From positions 1 to 7,781 of the forward strand of contig QQUD01000647.1 in assembly GCA_008501785.1 (NCBI GenBank): 7,781 bases of DNA. The letters run 5' to 3'. Of this stretch, positions 1 to 7,160 are shown piece after piece (the stretch's first letter is position 1; each line of letters begins with the position of its first letter). The stretch is from Chloroflexota bacterium (GTDB lineage Bacteria; Chloroflexota; Anaerolineae; Promineifilales; Promineifilaceae). Both the position numbers and the translations under genes were made by a program. Below the pieces are notes generated by a model. It had not been told where the DNA came from, did no database searches, and saw nothing but the letters and a program-made list of their open reading frames with translations.

Positions 1-1148
1 TTGTCTCGGTATCGTTCCCCTACCTGCACTGCTTTATCCGGTCCGGCATTTACTGCCAATGTTACGCCGCCGGAAGCGTGAATAGCAAATTGATTTTCAG
101 CCGAGGACGTGTAAGTGATAGCTTGATTATCTGCCCAAACAAATGCGCCATCGTGAGCAGCGTGAGCGAGACGACCGGCAGTAAAACTGTGATCGCCGCT
201 GGCTGTGTTGTAAAGCCCTCCGCCTACAGTAGCAAAATAGCCGCTGGCTGTATTATTACGCCCCCCGCCTATAGTAGCGTAAACACTACTGGCTGTGTTA
301 TGCTTTCCCCCGCCCACAGTGGCGTCTGAGCCACTGGCTGTGTTATGCGCTCCCCCGCCCACAGTGGTGTTTGTGCCACTGGCTGTGTTGTGCCTTCCCC
401 CGCTCACAGTGGCGAAATAATTGCTGACTGTGTTAGAAATCCCGCCACTAATGACTACACCACTGCTGCCATAAAGTATTTGATTGCTAGACGCGCCGCC
501 AATAATATTGGGCATGACAACCTCACCGTCTACGGCTGGCAGCAAACGCAAAGCTGTCGTTCCGCTGACAGCCAATGTTAGGGTTACGGCATTGGTTGTG
601 CCCAGATAATGGGTGTTGGGATCAATGTCGTTATTGCCGTGCATTGACCATACTTCGCCACCGTTCAAGTTTGGCGGCAGGTTGGTGATGCCGCTCCAGG
701 AAACCTGGTTGGCATTTTCGGCTTGGAGGGCATAGGGAACGGCCGTAAACTGCTGGCGCGGCATTGCTACAAACCCAGAACCGGTATCCACACTAACTTG
801 CAAATAGCGGGTGGGATGGCTGAAAATTGACGGCTGCAACGGATTGATGCTGCCCAAATAAACAGCAAAGTAACCGTTGCTAACAGGCACACTCACATGT
901 GTTTCCTGCCATAAGGATGCACCCCCGGCAGCACTTTCATAGATGTCAAACTGAAGCGCAGCTGTACCGTCTAATGGTTGCCCACTGTCATCTGCCAGGT
1001 AGCCCTGGAAACTGATTTGGGTTGGCGCTCCCGCCTGCATAGTTTGACCGTCTAGCGCCTGAGCAGTCATCCAAAATCGTAGTATAAAAATCGTACTGAA
1101 GACCGTGATGAGAACGGCCGTTATTCCTAAAGCACGTTTTTTATTCAT
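1..1148 (-). CDS. Secreted surface protein with YadA-head-like 15-residue repeats (3' end cut by window edge)
   Basis: An open frame of 382 codons runs uninterrupted from ATG at 1148 off the left edge. AGGAAGGAG at 1155-1163 lies 6 bases upstream and supports this start. Residues 1-32 form a signal peptide (KKR, then a hydrophobic stretch, then AQA as a likely cleavage site). Residues 43-143 resemble the beta-sandwich-like N-domain common in secreted proteins of environmental bacteria (ISFQGYL, GG.SLW.E, GYFAVYLG, PYALQAE). Residues 185-225 (TLTLAVSG, ALRLLP, PNIIGG) lead into six 15-residue repeats at 239-328 of the form NTASGxxATVGGGxx. These resemble YadA-head/Hep_Hag beta-roll repeats. 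A typical post-repeat segment follows (AHDGAFVWAD, QFAIHASGGV). Homologues often end in a coiled coil or an S74-type chaperone domain; that part is outside the window, so neither anchoring nor trimerisation can be confirmed. The likely role is a surface adhesin or fibre. The fold class is fairly sure; the function is inferred. Confidence 0.85.
   Translation of the reverse strand, partial: MNKKRALGITAVLITVFSTIFILRFWMTAQALDGQTMQAGAPTQISFQGYLADDSGQPLDGTAALQFDIYESAAGGASLWQETHVSVPVSNGYFAVYLGSINPLQPSIFSHPTRYLQVSVDTGSGFVAMPRQQFTAVPYALQAENANQVSWSGITNLPPNLNGGEVWSMHGNNDIDPNTHYLGTTNAVTLTLAVSGTTALRLLPAVDGEVVMPNIIGGASSNQILYGSSGVVISGGISNTVSNYFATVSGGRHNTASGTNTTVGGGAHNTASGSDATVGGGKHNTASSVYATIGGGRNNTASGYFATVGGGLYNTASGDHSFTAGRLAHAAHDGAFVWADNQAITYTSSAENQFAIHASGGVTLAVNAGPDKAVQVGERYRD
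165..434 (-). repeat. 45-bp coding tandem repeat, six units
   Basis: Six in-frame 45-bp units encode residues 239-328 of the truncated surface protein, with Asn at 239, 254, 269, 284, 299 and 314. The plus-strand core ctggctgtgtta (or close variants) begins at 199, 244, 289, 334, 379 and 424, an exact 45-bp period. The four central units are the most alike. The first (NTVSNYFATVSGG) and last (NTASGDHSFTAGR) are degenerate and look like caps. Arrays of this kind can gain or lose units by slippage, so the copy number may vary between strains; that last point is inference. Confidence 0.9.
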
Positions 1149-1195
1149 TTTTGACTCCTTCCTGAATGTTTCTATTAAGTTCGACTGGAAATATA

Positions 1196-1204
1196 TGTAT
1201 AACA
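1196..1204 (-). promoter_or_regulatory. Possible extended -10 promoter element for the YadA-like gene
   Basis: Reading the minus strand, TGTTATACA fits an extended -10 (TGnTATAAT-like) and is followed by an AT-rich stretch. It would start transcription about 40 bases before the ATG at 1148. There is no convincing -35 box at the expected distance. Its position between the large palindrome and the gene would give this gene its own transcript. The call is weak and rests only on motif resemblance. Confidence 0.25.
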
Positions 1205-1210
1205 GAGCCG

Positions 1211-1325
1211 ACCCCGCTTAAGAGTAAACGCCTCAGCTACGAGATGGAAGCTCCTTTAGGGCTAAGGTTCTTAGCCCTGAAAGGGCTTTCATCTCGTAGC
1301 CAGGGGGTTTAGTCCCTGGCGGGGT
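1211..1325. repeat. 115-bp near-perfect palindrome with nested hairpins
   Basis: Two 56-base arms (1211-1266 and 1270-1325) are inverted copies around a 3-base centre (gtt, 1267-1269). The inner 31 bases of each arm match at 27 positions. The outermost 7 (accccgc/gcggggt) match perfectly, and the bases between are looser. The right arm also holds two smaller hairpins: agccct-gaa-agggct at 1273-1287, and ccaggg...ccctgg at 1300-1319. It begins 25 bases beyond the stop of the large beta-helix gene and sits upstream of the YadA-like gene. No T-tract follows on the minus strand, so it is not a classical intrinsic terminator. It more resembles a miniature palindromic mobile element or an mRNA-stabilising/attenuating structure. 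Confidence 0.85.
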
Positions 1326-1349
1326 GGATATGCGATTGCCCTAAAAGGT

Positions 1350-4300
1350 TCATTTAATAACAATGGGAAGATAGACATTGAACGATGGATTTCCTGTTTG
1401 AAAATGCCAGATATATCCATCAGTTAGGCTATTACCACGTAAGTCTATTATGTCTTCCTTTACGACAACCGTGTAGGTCATCGGCATTTGCAGAGGTTCT
1501 CGTAATAGAATGGCAGCCTGGTTAATTTCTTCATCGTAAATGATGCTGGTTGCCAAGAACTGTCCCTTGTCATCTTGCAAAGTGATGTTGTTTGTTGTAG
1601 CCGTTGCCGCGTTAATTGCCTCCGAAAATTGGACCAGGATAACCGGTGCAAACAGTGGGCCATGCGCATCTGTCAGATAGGGAGTGATGCTGGTTTCGGG
1701 CAGGTAATCACCAATTCCAGGCGTTGTCCAGACTACCTCTGGTGGTGTGGCATCGTCCTCTGCCGGTAACACTTCGATTTGCACCGCTGCTGGCCGGCTT
1801 TCGGTAATGCCATTACTCACGCTAAAGCGTAAATAATCTGAACCGGTAAAGTTGATGTCTGGTGTATAAACCAGGGTAGGCAGCATCGCCTCCCATTCGC
1901 CGTGTAATGGGGTGTCTACCAAGCGGTAAGTTAAGGAGCTGTTAGCGATGTCCATACCTTGCAGTGTAATGGTAAGGGGATGGCCTGATTCGGTTTGAAG
2001 CGTTTGGGGAACGGCCGTTAACTCTTGTACAACATTCACGACTGTATTAGTCTTTGTCTCTTCAGGAACACTAGGAAAATGAACGACCGCATCATTAAGA
2101 ATAACTAATCCGCTGGCAGCATCATGCTTAACTTGTATCGTAAACGAAACGACATCTGTTGAACCGAGTTCACCTTTGGGTGCTAATTCTCCAATATTCC
2201 ACATTAATGTATGCGCCGCCGCTAGATATTCGCCGCTTCCATAAATCGTCAGCGTCGTTTCATCTAGATAGTCACTCAGCTTATCAACAACAAATACCCC
2301 ATAAGCAATACCTGCCCCTTCATTTTCAATCGTGATCGTATAGGTTAGCAATTGACCAGGGAGCACATCTCCCTCAACACCGTATTTCGCATTGGGGTCA
2401 CGCGCCCGTACAATCTTTGTCGAATCTTGGTGGCAGGCCGAATCATCTTCATCATCTAACAAGGCGCAACTGTCTAATTTATTTTCCGTTGGCTCATCAT
2501 CGAAACTGGCTGCGAGCGTGGTGGATTCTTCTGGCTCCGGTGCTGTGCATTCACCACATTGTGGCCCATCTGCTCCTTCAATGCATTTTTCATTGAGTGC
2601 ACATACACGTCTAGTTTCACAGGTTGTATATCGTCCAAGGATTGGGTCACAGGGACATCTTTCTACACTATCACGACCTAGCAAACCCCAGAACCCACCG
2701 GTATTACACTGATACTTATCGTTAGTACAAGCATGAGAGTTTGGATCCCGTTCGCAGTCCTCCTTGCAGGTAATTAAAGCAACTGTTTCTCCGGCACCTG
2801 GAACTCTTGATAATCCGGCAGCACAACTCTCACAAGAATTTCCCTTACCGGAAAGGTAACACTTCGTACAATCCCAGCTAGTAAAGATAGCTTGAGCTTT
2901 TTTTGAAAAATTACTTAGCAAAACTCCCGGTATGAGATTGATAACACAATTCCTGAAGCATTGGCCAAAAGTAAATTCCTGAACCATTAATAGATTATTG
3001 ACCGCTGTCGAATCCCAATCTCCAAAAAGTATATGGGTATGGGTTTGCAAATTATAGGTCAAACCACCTGTGCTATTCTTGATTACAACTTGTGTTGGTT
3101 GAATTATGAATGCCAGTATCTTTTCATCAAGGTGGCGTAAAAAGATAACAGTTCGCTGCTCCATATGCATAAGAATAATTTGTGTCATAACCGAACCATT
3201 ATCCAATGTCAGGCGGTGAGCTGTCCCGTAAATATAGCCCTCGTTCATTGCTTCCTGATATAAGACATCTATTTCAGGAAAAGACTGCCTTTCCGTCATG
3301 ACATCATCAAGTGTCAACTCTTCCCGCGCTATTACTTTCACCGGTTGATAGCTCAGGTAAACTCCAGACATCATTGCAGGAATACCACTGGCCATAGTCA
3401 TGTTGTTTGCCGTTTGTTGACTCCCCTCTGCAATAGTGCCAGTGAGAATGGCTATCATCTGTTCTTCCTGTTCAATGGGAATCCCCCATTCATAGCGCAC
3501 TTGGAATGAAACAACATTCTTTGTACCAGAGGGGACTGTTTCTAATTTCCAAAAGAGTTGGTGACGTTCCGGCCAATAGATGCCTTCAGGACTGCTATGA
3601 ACATAGTCGGCATCATATGGCAGATCCATAATCAGTACCGCATCTTCAAGCGTCTCTGTCATGTAATTTGCATAAGAAATCGCATAATCTACATGTTGAC
3701 CAGGATTGGCGGTTGATACACCGATAATTTCGGTGAACAAATCATTTCGGCTAGGGCCATCTACTTTTTGCCACCAAGGATCAAATAACACATCATCGCT
3801 GACTTCATTTCCAAGCCCATCACTGTTTAAAGTTGGATGGTATGGACCAAATGGATGTCCCCACCAACTGTTGCGGGCATCTACTTCTGTACCGGTATCG
3901 TTGCTTATCCCATAACGATTGTCGATGAATTTTGATTCTTCGATGTTTGTTTGGCCTAAATTCCCTGTAAAATACAGTCCGCTCGCGAGATTCTCGGAAA
4001 GCGTTACTTGATAGAGATCCATCTGGCTATCGTTGACAACCAGCCCATCACTTCCGGCATAACGAATTGTCGTGTTTTCTAATCGAGCCGAACCATCAAC
4101 TAGAGAAATGCCCTCCCATCGTGATAAATTGTTATCGTACCGAGAAGTAAAGTAAATGGGCGATGACGGAATGCCAGCAGCAATCAAATTGCCGTAAACG
4201 AAGAGCCGTTGCCCACGCCAAAACAGTTTATTACCCGGCCCTACCATGAGCGTGATGTTACTTGGTACGGTTAAATTTTCCTTAAATTCGTACCCATCTA

Positions 4301-5909
4301 AACCATTGATGGCAGGTAAACTTGTATCGGCAATCAGTTCGCCGTCACTTACCAAAATCCGATTGGGCGTATTGTCACTAAAGGAATGATCAGTTAACGC
4401 ACGATGTAGATTAGTCGGTTCTATCACCAAGGGATAATTGCCGTTATTAGAAAAAGTGTTGTTGGTAGCAGTGAGCACTGTGCCACTTTCTGTCCACAAT
4501 CCGTATCCGAGATTATCTTGAAAGACCGTATCTGTGACCGTGATGGTACTGCCTGTCGCATAAACACTTTCATAATCTTCAGTAAGTCCATTTTCTTTGA
4601 TAATAGAATTGTCAATCACAACGTTGCTGTTGACGGCATAAAGGCCCGTGTATTTGTTTTCTACAATCTGGCTATCTTTTATATGGACAGTTCCTGATGT
4701 CACATTGTCAACTGTAATGCTACTGTTATGCGCAAACAGAGTATGGCTAGCATAACGGATGACAGAGTGGTTTAATACGCCCGTGCCCCCTTTGAAGTGA
4801 ATACCGCCCCAAGTATTTCCGTCAAACGTGTCATCATTGGATGTGAAAATAATGGGCTGTGCTGATGTTCCTTCAACTTGCAGATGCCCCTCTACCATAA
4901 TCCCTATTGCTGATTGCCCAATCAACTTCACCCCTGGTTCCGCCACGAGTGTAAGACCTGAGGGAACTTTTAGCAGGAGATCAGAATTGTGTGTACCCAA
5001 TTCATAACCTTCTAAACCAACACTCACTGGCAATGTGGTGTTGGCGATGATAGACCCAGTTTCTACAAAAATTCGATTGGGCGTATTGTCACTAAAGGAA
5101 TGATCAGTTAACGCACGATGTAGATTAGCTGATTCTATCACCAGGGGATAGTTACCGTTATTAGAAAAAGTGTTGTTGGCAGCTGTCAGCACAGTGCCAT
5201 TTTCTGTCCACAATCCGTATCCGAAATTGTCTTGGAAGATCGTATTTGTGACCGTGATGGTACTGCTCGTCGCATAAACAGTCTCAAAATCTACAGATAG
5301 TCCATTTTCTTTGATGATAGAGCTGTCAATAACAACGTTGCTGTTAACGGCATAAAGGCCTGTGTATTTGTTTTCTACAATCTGGCTGTCTTTTATGTGG
5401 ACAGTACCTGATGTCACATTGTCAACTGTAATGCTACTGTTATGCGCAAATAGAGTATGGCTAGCATAACGGATGACAGTGTGGCTTAATACGCCTGTGC
5501 CCCTTTTGAAGTGAATACCACCCCAAGTATTCCCGTTAAATGTGTCATCATTGGATGTGAAAATAACAGGCTGTGTTGGTGTTCCCTCAGCTTGCAGATG
5601 CCCTTCTACCGTCAACATGGCTGCTGATTGGCCCATGACAACGACGCCAGGATCGATAGTCAGAGCAACGTCTGCGGCAACGGTAATATCACAAGTGAGC
5701 ACCCAGGGACTACCGTTCAAATCCCAGGTTGTATCCGTGGTGATTGCCCCGCAAACGTCGGCGTTTGGCACAGATATAAGTTGGGAGACCGACAGGTCAA
5801 AGTCTGATGGCGGAGGTCCCATGATGGGAAACGCTGTCATAATGGAAAGTGCGGAAACTAATATGACGATGAGAAATAAACTGTATGTTTTTACGTGAAC
5901 ATTTGGCAT
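1350..5909 (-). CDS. Large secreted multidomain protein: beta-helix, DUF11, Cys-rich and Ig-like modules
   Basis: This 1519-residue protein starts at ATG 5909, with AGGAAG at 5916-5921 six bases upstream. Residues 7-29 form a hydrophobic signal segment. Residues 80-713 form a right-handed parallel beta-helix rich in N/T/S rungs: a 238-residue unit (82-319) is repeated (320-557), and a third, decayed copy ends in the usual closing motif (SWWGHPFGPYHP, then DPWW at 710-713). Residues 729-838 look like a DUF11-type beta-sandwich. Residues 851-983 match nothing I recognise. Residues 984-1159 hold 19 cysteines and then an acidic stretch. Residues 1175-1292 form a clear DUF11 domain (PGQLLTYTITIENEG). 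Residues 1298-1382 are Ig/cadherin-like (LVYTPDINFTGSDYLRFSV). Residues 1388-1507 are an SbsA-type Ig-like domain (VQFSEAIN, MTYTVVV, DLRGNSL). The last residues, FNVYLPIVIK, resemble a tail frequent on Chloroflexota exported proteins. No catalytic motif is visible. A role in surface adhesion or glycan binding is inferred; enzymatic beta-helix activity is not excluded. Confidence 0.92.
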   Translation of the reverse strand: MPNVHVKTYSLFLIVILVSALSIMTAFPIMGPPPSDFDLSVSQLISVPNADVCGAITTDTTWDLNGSPWVLTCDITVAADVALTIDPGVVVMGQSAAMLTVEGHLQAEGTPTQPVIFTSNDDTFNGNTWGGIHFKRGTGVLSHTVIRYASHTLFAHNSSITVDNVTSGTVHIKDSQIVENKYTGLYAVNSNVVIDSSIIKENGLSVDFETVYATSSTITVTNTIFQDNFGYGLWTENGTVLTAANNTFSNNGNYPLVIESANLHRALTDHSFSDNTPNRIFVETGSIIANTTLPVSVGLEGYELGTHNSDLLLKVPSGLTLVAEPGVKLIGQSAIGIMVEGHLQVEGTSAQPIIFTSNDDTFDGNTWGGIHFKGGTGVLNHSVIRYASHTLFAHNSSITVDNVTSGTVHIKDSQIVENKYTGLYAVNSNVVIDNSIIKENGLTEDYESVYATGSTITVTDTVFQDNLGYGLWTESGTVLTATNNTFSNNGNYPLVIEPTNLHRALTDHSFSDNTPNRILVSDGELIADTSLPAINGLDGYEFKENLTVPSNITLMVGPGNKLFWRGQRLFVYGNLIAAGIPSSPIYFTSRYDNNLSRWEGISLVDGSARLENTTIRYAGSDGLVVNDSQMDLYQVTLSENLASGLYFTGNLGQTNIEESKFIDNRYGISNDTGTEVDARNSWWGHPFGPYHPTLNSDGLGNEVSDDVLFDPWWQKVDGPSRNDLFTEIIGVSTANPGQHVDYAISYANYMTETLEDAVLIMDLPYDADYVHSSPEGIYWPERHQLFWKLETVPSGTKNVVSFQVRYEWGIPIEQEEQMIAILTGTIAEGSQQTANNMTMASGIPAMMSGVYLSYQPVKVIAREELTLDDVMTERQSFPEIDVLYQEAMNEGYIYGTAHRLTLDNGSVMTQIILMHMEQRTVIFLRHLDEKILAFIIQPTQVVIKNSTGGLTYNLQTHTHILFGDWDSTAVNNLLMVQEFTFGQCFRNCVINLIPGVLLSNFSKKAQAIFTSWDCTKCYLSGKGNSCESCAAGLSRVPGAGETVALITCKEDCERDPNSHACTNDKYQCNTGGFWGLLGRDSVERCPCDPILGRYTTCETRRVCALNEKCIEGADGPQCGECTAPEPEESTTLAASFDDEPTENKLDSCALLDDEDDSACHQDSTKIVRARDPNAKYGVEGDVLPGQLLTYTITIENEGAGIAYGVFVVDKLSDYLDETTLTIYGSGEYLAAAHTLMWNIGELAPKGELGSTDVVSFTIQVKHDAASGLVILNDAVVHFPSVPEETKTNTVVNVVQELTAVPQTLQTESGHPLTITLQGMDIANSSLTYRLVDTPLHGEWEAMLPTLVYTPDINFTGSDYLRFSVSNGITESRPAAVQIEVLPAEDDATPPEVVWTTPGIGDYLPETSITPYLTDAHGPLFAPVILVQFSEAINAATATTNNITLQDDKGQFLATSIIYDEEINQAAILLREPLQMPMTYTVVVKEDIIDLRGNSLTDGYIWHFQTGNPSFNVYLPIVIK
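2433..2960 (-). other. Cysteine-rich module of unrecognised family inside the large surface protein
   Basis: This block encodes residues 984-1159. Cysteines lie at 984, 988, 1014, 1017, 1026, 1029, 1048, 1052, 1061, 1068, 1085, 1087, 1097, 1103, 1109, 1118, 1121, 1148 and 1159. Only two other cysteines (53 and 73) occur in the whole protein. The close pairs CTKC, CESC, CKEDC, CPC and CGEC recall EGF-like or furin-like disulfide knots or a metal-binding fold, but the spacing does not fit any family I can name. An acidic linker (EPEEST, DDEP, LDDEDD) follows and leads to the second DUF11 domain. Outside the membrane, disulfide cross-links are the likeliest use. Confidence 0.7.
4239..5666 (-). 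repeat. 714-bp tandem duplication within the beta-helix
   Basis: Two head-to-tail copies (4953-5666 and 4239-4952) are offset by exactly 714 bp, i.e. 238 codons. Anchor points agree: cgattggg at 5074 and 4360, and tttgaagtga at 5505 and 4791. Over the core (residues 101-280 against 339-518) I count about 21 amino-acid differences in 180, and residues 145-195 and 383-433 are identical. A third copy at roughly 3771-4238 keeps only the pattern (PGNKL, YFTS, WEGI, IRYAG). The divergence is concentrated at the ends of the unit. Confidence 0.93.
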
Positions 5910-5987
5910 TTTTAACTTCCTGGAACCACAAAGTGTTTTTATTCTTTTTATGTAAAAACCAAAAGAATTTTGAAAGTAACTATATGC

Positions 5988-6041
5988 GGCAAATCACATG
6001 AACTTGATTTGTTTATCTCAAATCATTTTTTGTGATTTGCC
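5988..6041. promoter_or_regulatory. Nested inverted repeats with four alternating CAAATCA heptamers
   Basis: An 11-bp perfect inverted repeat (ggcaaatcaca 5988-5998, tgtgatttgcc 6031-6041) encloses a second perfect 7-bp one (TGATTTG 6005-6011, CAAATCA 6019-6025). The same heptamer therefore occurs four times in alternating orientation, starting at 5990, 6005, 6019 and 6033. The block begins at the stop codon of the small protein and ends about 80 bases before the start of the large surface gene. No T-tract follows on the minus strand, so a multi-site operator for the surface gene is preferred over a terminator. Confidence 0.55.
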
Positions 6042-6232
6042 TAACTAGCACTAGAGCTTTTATGTGTACATGTTGCTTGAATATGAGCGATGAAGGTTGC
6101 CCAGTCGCGGAAGTGGATGGTTTCACCAGTGGAAACGTGTTTGAGGGTACAGCGGATTTCAGTACGGCCGTTTCCCACATCCTCCACCCACACCCGCAGC
6201 GTAAACAACTGGGAGCGTGGTTTAGCCTTCAT
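6041..6232 (-). CDS. Small conserved-looking protein, coupled to the SDR gene
   Basis: The 63-residue frame begins at ATG 6232, inside the last codons of the SDR gene, giving an 11-base overlap (ATGAAGGCTAA contains both the start and the SDR stop). This is a usual sign of translational coupling. In-frame ATGs at 6244 and 6277 would give 67 or 78 residues. The former is about equally plausible; the latter is less so because its extra residues look like read-through of SDR coding sequence. The core LFTLRVWVEDVG, TEIRCTLKHVSTGE and HFRDWATFIAHIQ (residues 9-51) looks like a compact beta-beta-beta-alpha fold. I recall similar short proteins (RVW.E, H..SGE, FRDW, then a helix) in Chloroflexota and other bacteria, without a known function. 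No signal peptide or membrane segment is visible. The Ser/Thr/Cys tail looks disordered. Confidence 0.65.
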   Translation of the reverse strand: MKAKPRSQLFTLRVWVEDVGNGRTEIRCTLKHVSTGETIHFRDWATFIAHIQATCTHKSSSAS

Positions 6233-7124
6233 GAGCCGGGACATCAACCTGAACCTGCTGCCGCACCCAATCTTCAAGATTGGTTAGTTGGACTGGATAC
6301 TCTTTGAGCGTTTCGCTGGCGTCAAAGGTTGGATTCGTTGTGTCGGTCCAGAGGCTGAACTGCATCACCTGGCTGAGTCCGGGATGAAACGGCCGTAACA
6401 ACACAGACATTACCCGCAGCATACCACGCGGCACGTGTGATATTTTCGCTTCACGCCCAGACAAATTTTCATACAACTCTGCAACCTCCCTATTCGTCCA
6501 ATTTTCTGGCGTACCAATTTCGATGGTCTGCCCTTTGGCTTTGTCGTCAAACAAGGCAATCAGTGCATATTCAGCCACATCAACCACCGTCACAAAATTG
6601 CGCGGGGCGTTTCCCTGGCCGAAAAGCGTTGCCTTGCCCGTTTCCAGAATGGACTGGCCGAGCATCGCGTGGGCGTGGGTTTCCATAAACGCGGTGGGGC
6701 GCAAAATGGTAAAACTTAATCCGCTGGCTTTGAGATACCGTTCCACTTCATGTTTGAAATGAGCAAATGGCGTGGGGTTGCTTTCCACGCCTTCCAGCGA
6801 AACGTAAACGAAATGACGACAGCCTGCTTCTTTCGCGGCATCAATCAGATCTTTGTGTCCCAAACCATCGACATACTTGGACGCTTCCCTGCCACGCCCC
6901 ATGATGGAATGGGCGCTGGCAACAACCTTTTCCACTCCGGCGCAAGCTCGCCGCAGCGATGCTGGGTCACACAAATCGCCGAGCACAATCTCTGCGCCAG
7001 CCGTTTTCAAATTTGCTGCATTATCTGGTGTGCGGGTCATGGCTCGCACTTGTTCGCCGCTTTCCAACAGCCGTTTGCATATAGCTGTACCCAAAACACC
7101 AGTTGCACCAACAACAAGAATCAT
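6222..7124 (-). CDS. NmrA-like / atypical SDR NAD(P)-binding protein
   Basis: This 300-residue cytoplasmic protein starts at ATG 7124 behind AGGGAGG (7130-7136, spacing 5). The N-terminus is a Rossmann fold with the nucleotide-binding loop GATGVLG at residues 6-12. TRT (30-32) at the end of the second strand suggests NADP preference, and LGDLCDP (48-54) is the adenine-contacting segment. FVYVSLEG (105-112), HFKHEVERYLKASGLSFTILRP (122-143, in two blocks HFKHEVERYL and LSFTILRP) and ETGKATLFG (161-169) are typical of the NmrA/NDUFA9-like atypical SDR group. The classical YxxxK catalytic pair is not evident, so it may be a redox sensor, an isomerase-like enzyme or a reductase of unknown substrate. 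Length is normal for the family. The stop codon overlaps the start of the small downstream protein. The family call is firm; the substrate is unknown. Confidence 0.93.
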   Translation of the reverse strand: MILVVGATGVLGTAICKRLLESGEQVRAMTRTPDNAANLKTAGAEIVLGDLCDPASLRRACAGVEKVVASAHSIMGRGREASKYVDGLGHKDLIDAAKEAGCRHFVYVSLEGVESNPTPFAHFKHEVERYLKASGLSFTILRPTAFMETHAHAMLGQSILETGKATLFGQGNAPRNFVTVVDVAEYALIALFDDKAKGQTIEIGTPENWTNREVAELYENLSGREAKISHVPRGMLRVMSVLLRPFHPGLSQVMQFSLWTDTTNPTFDASETLKEYPVQLTNLEDWVRQQVQVDVPAHEG

Positions 7125-7139
7125 TTTTTCCTCCCTGTC

Positions 7140-7160
7140 CTGTATTTGGCAAAAATACAG
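7140..7160. promoter_or_regulatory. Short perfect palindrome just upstream of the SDR ribosome-binding site
   Basis: CTGTATTT (7140-7147) and AAATACAG (7153-7160) are perfect inverted copies around ggcaa. The right-hand end abuts the SDR leader about 16 bases before its ATG, so it could be an operator or a leader hairpin. A wider inverted pair, CCTGTCCT (7134-7141) and AGGACAGG (7189-7196), frames the same region and partly covers the ribosome-binding site. A regulatory role is inferred from position only. Confidence 0.45.

Noticed and set aside
165..434. CRISPR array
   Set aside because: The 45-bp units are contiguous, in frame and without unique spacers; they are protein-coding tandem repeats.
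78..581. Two plus-strand open frames of 83 and 78 codons rich in PSPAHSG/ATGCV repeats
   Set aside because: They are the antisense reading of the 45-bp tandem repeat in the minus-strand surface gene. The repeated look comes from that array, and the minus frame has a signal peptide, recognisable domains and a strong ribosome-binding site.
1211..1325. Intrinsic terminator for the large surface gene
   Set aside because: The stem is very long and no T-run follows on the transcribed minus strand, so a standard rho-independent terminator is not supported, although some termination is possible.
5542..5898. Plus-strand frame of 118 codons opposite the start of the large gene
   Set aside because: Its composition is that of an antisense shadow, with no recognisable domain and no ribosome-binding site of note. 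It lies wholly within a well-supported gene.
5910..5987. Sigma-70 promoter for the large surface gene
   Set aside because: The stretch is AT-rich and several loose -10/-35 pairs can be drawn, but none is better than expected in such sequence.
6032..6307. Plus-strand frame of 91 codons across the small gene
   Set aside because: The overlapping minus frame carries the conserved-type core and the coupled start. The plus frame is low in recognisable structure.
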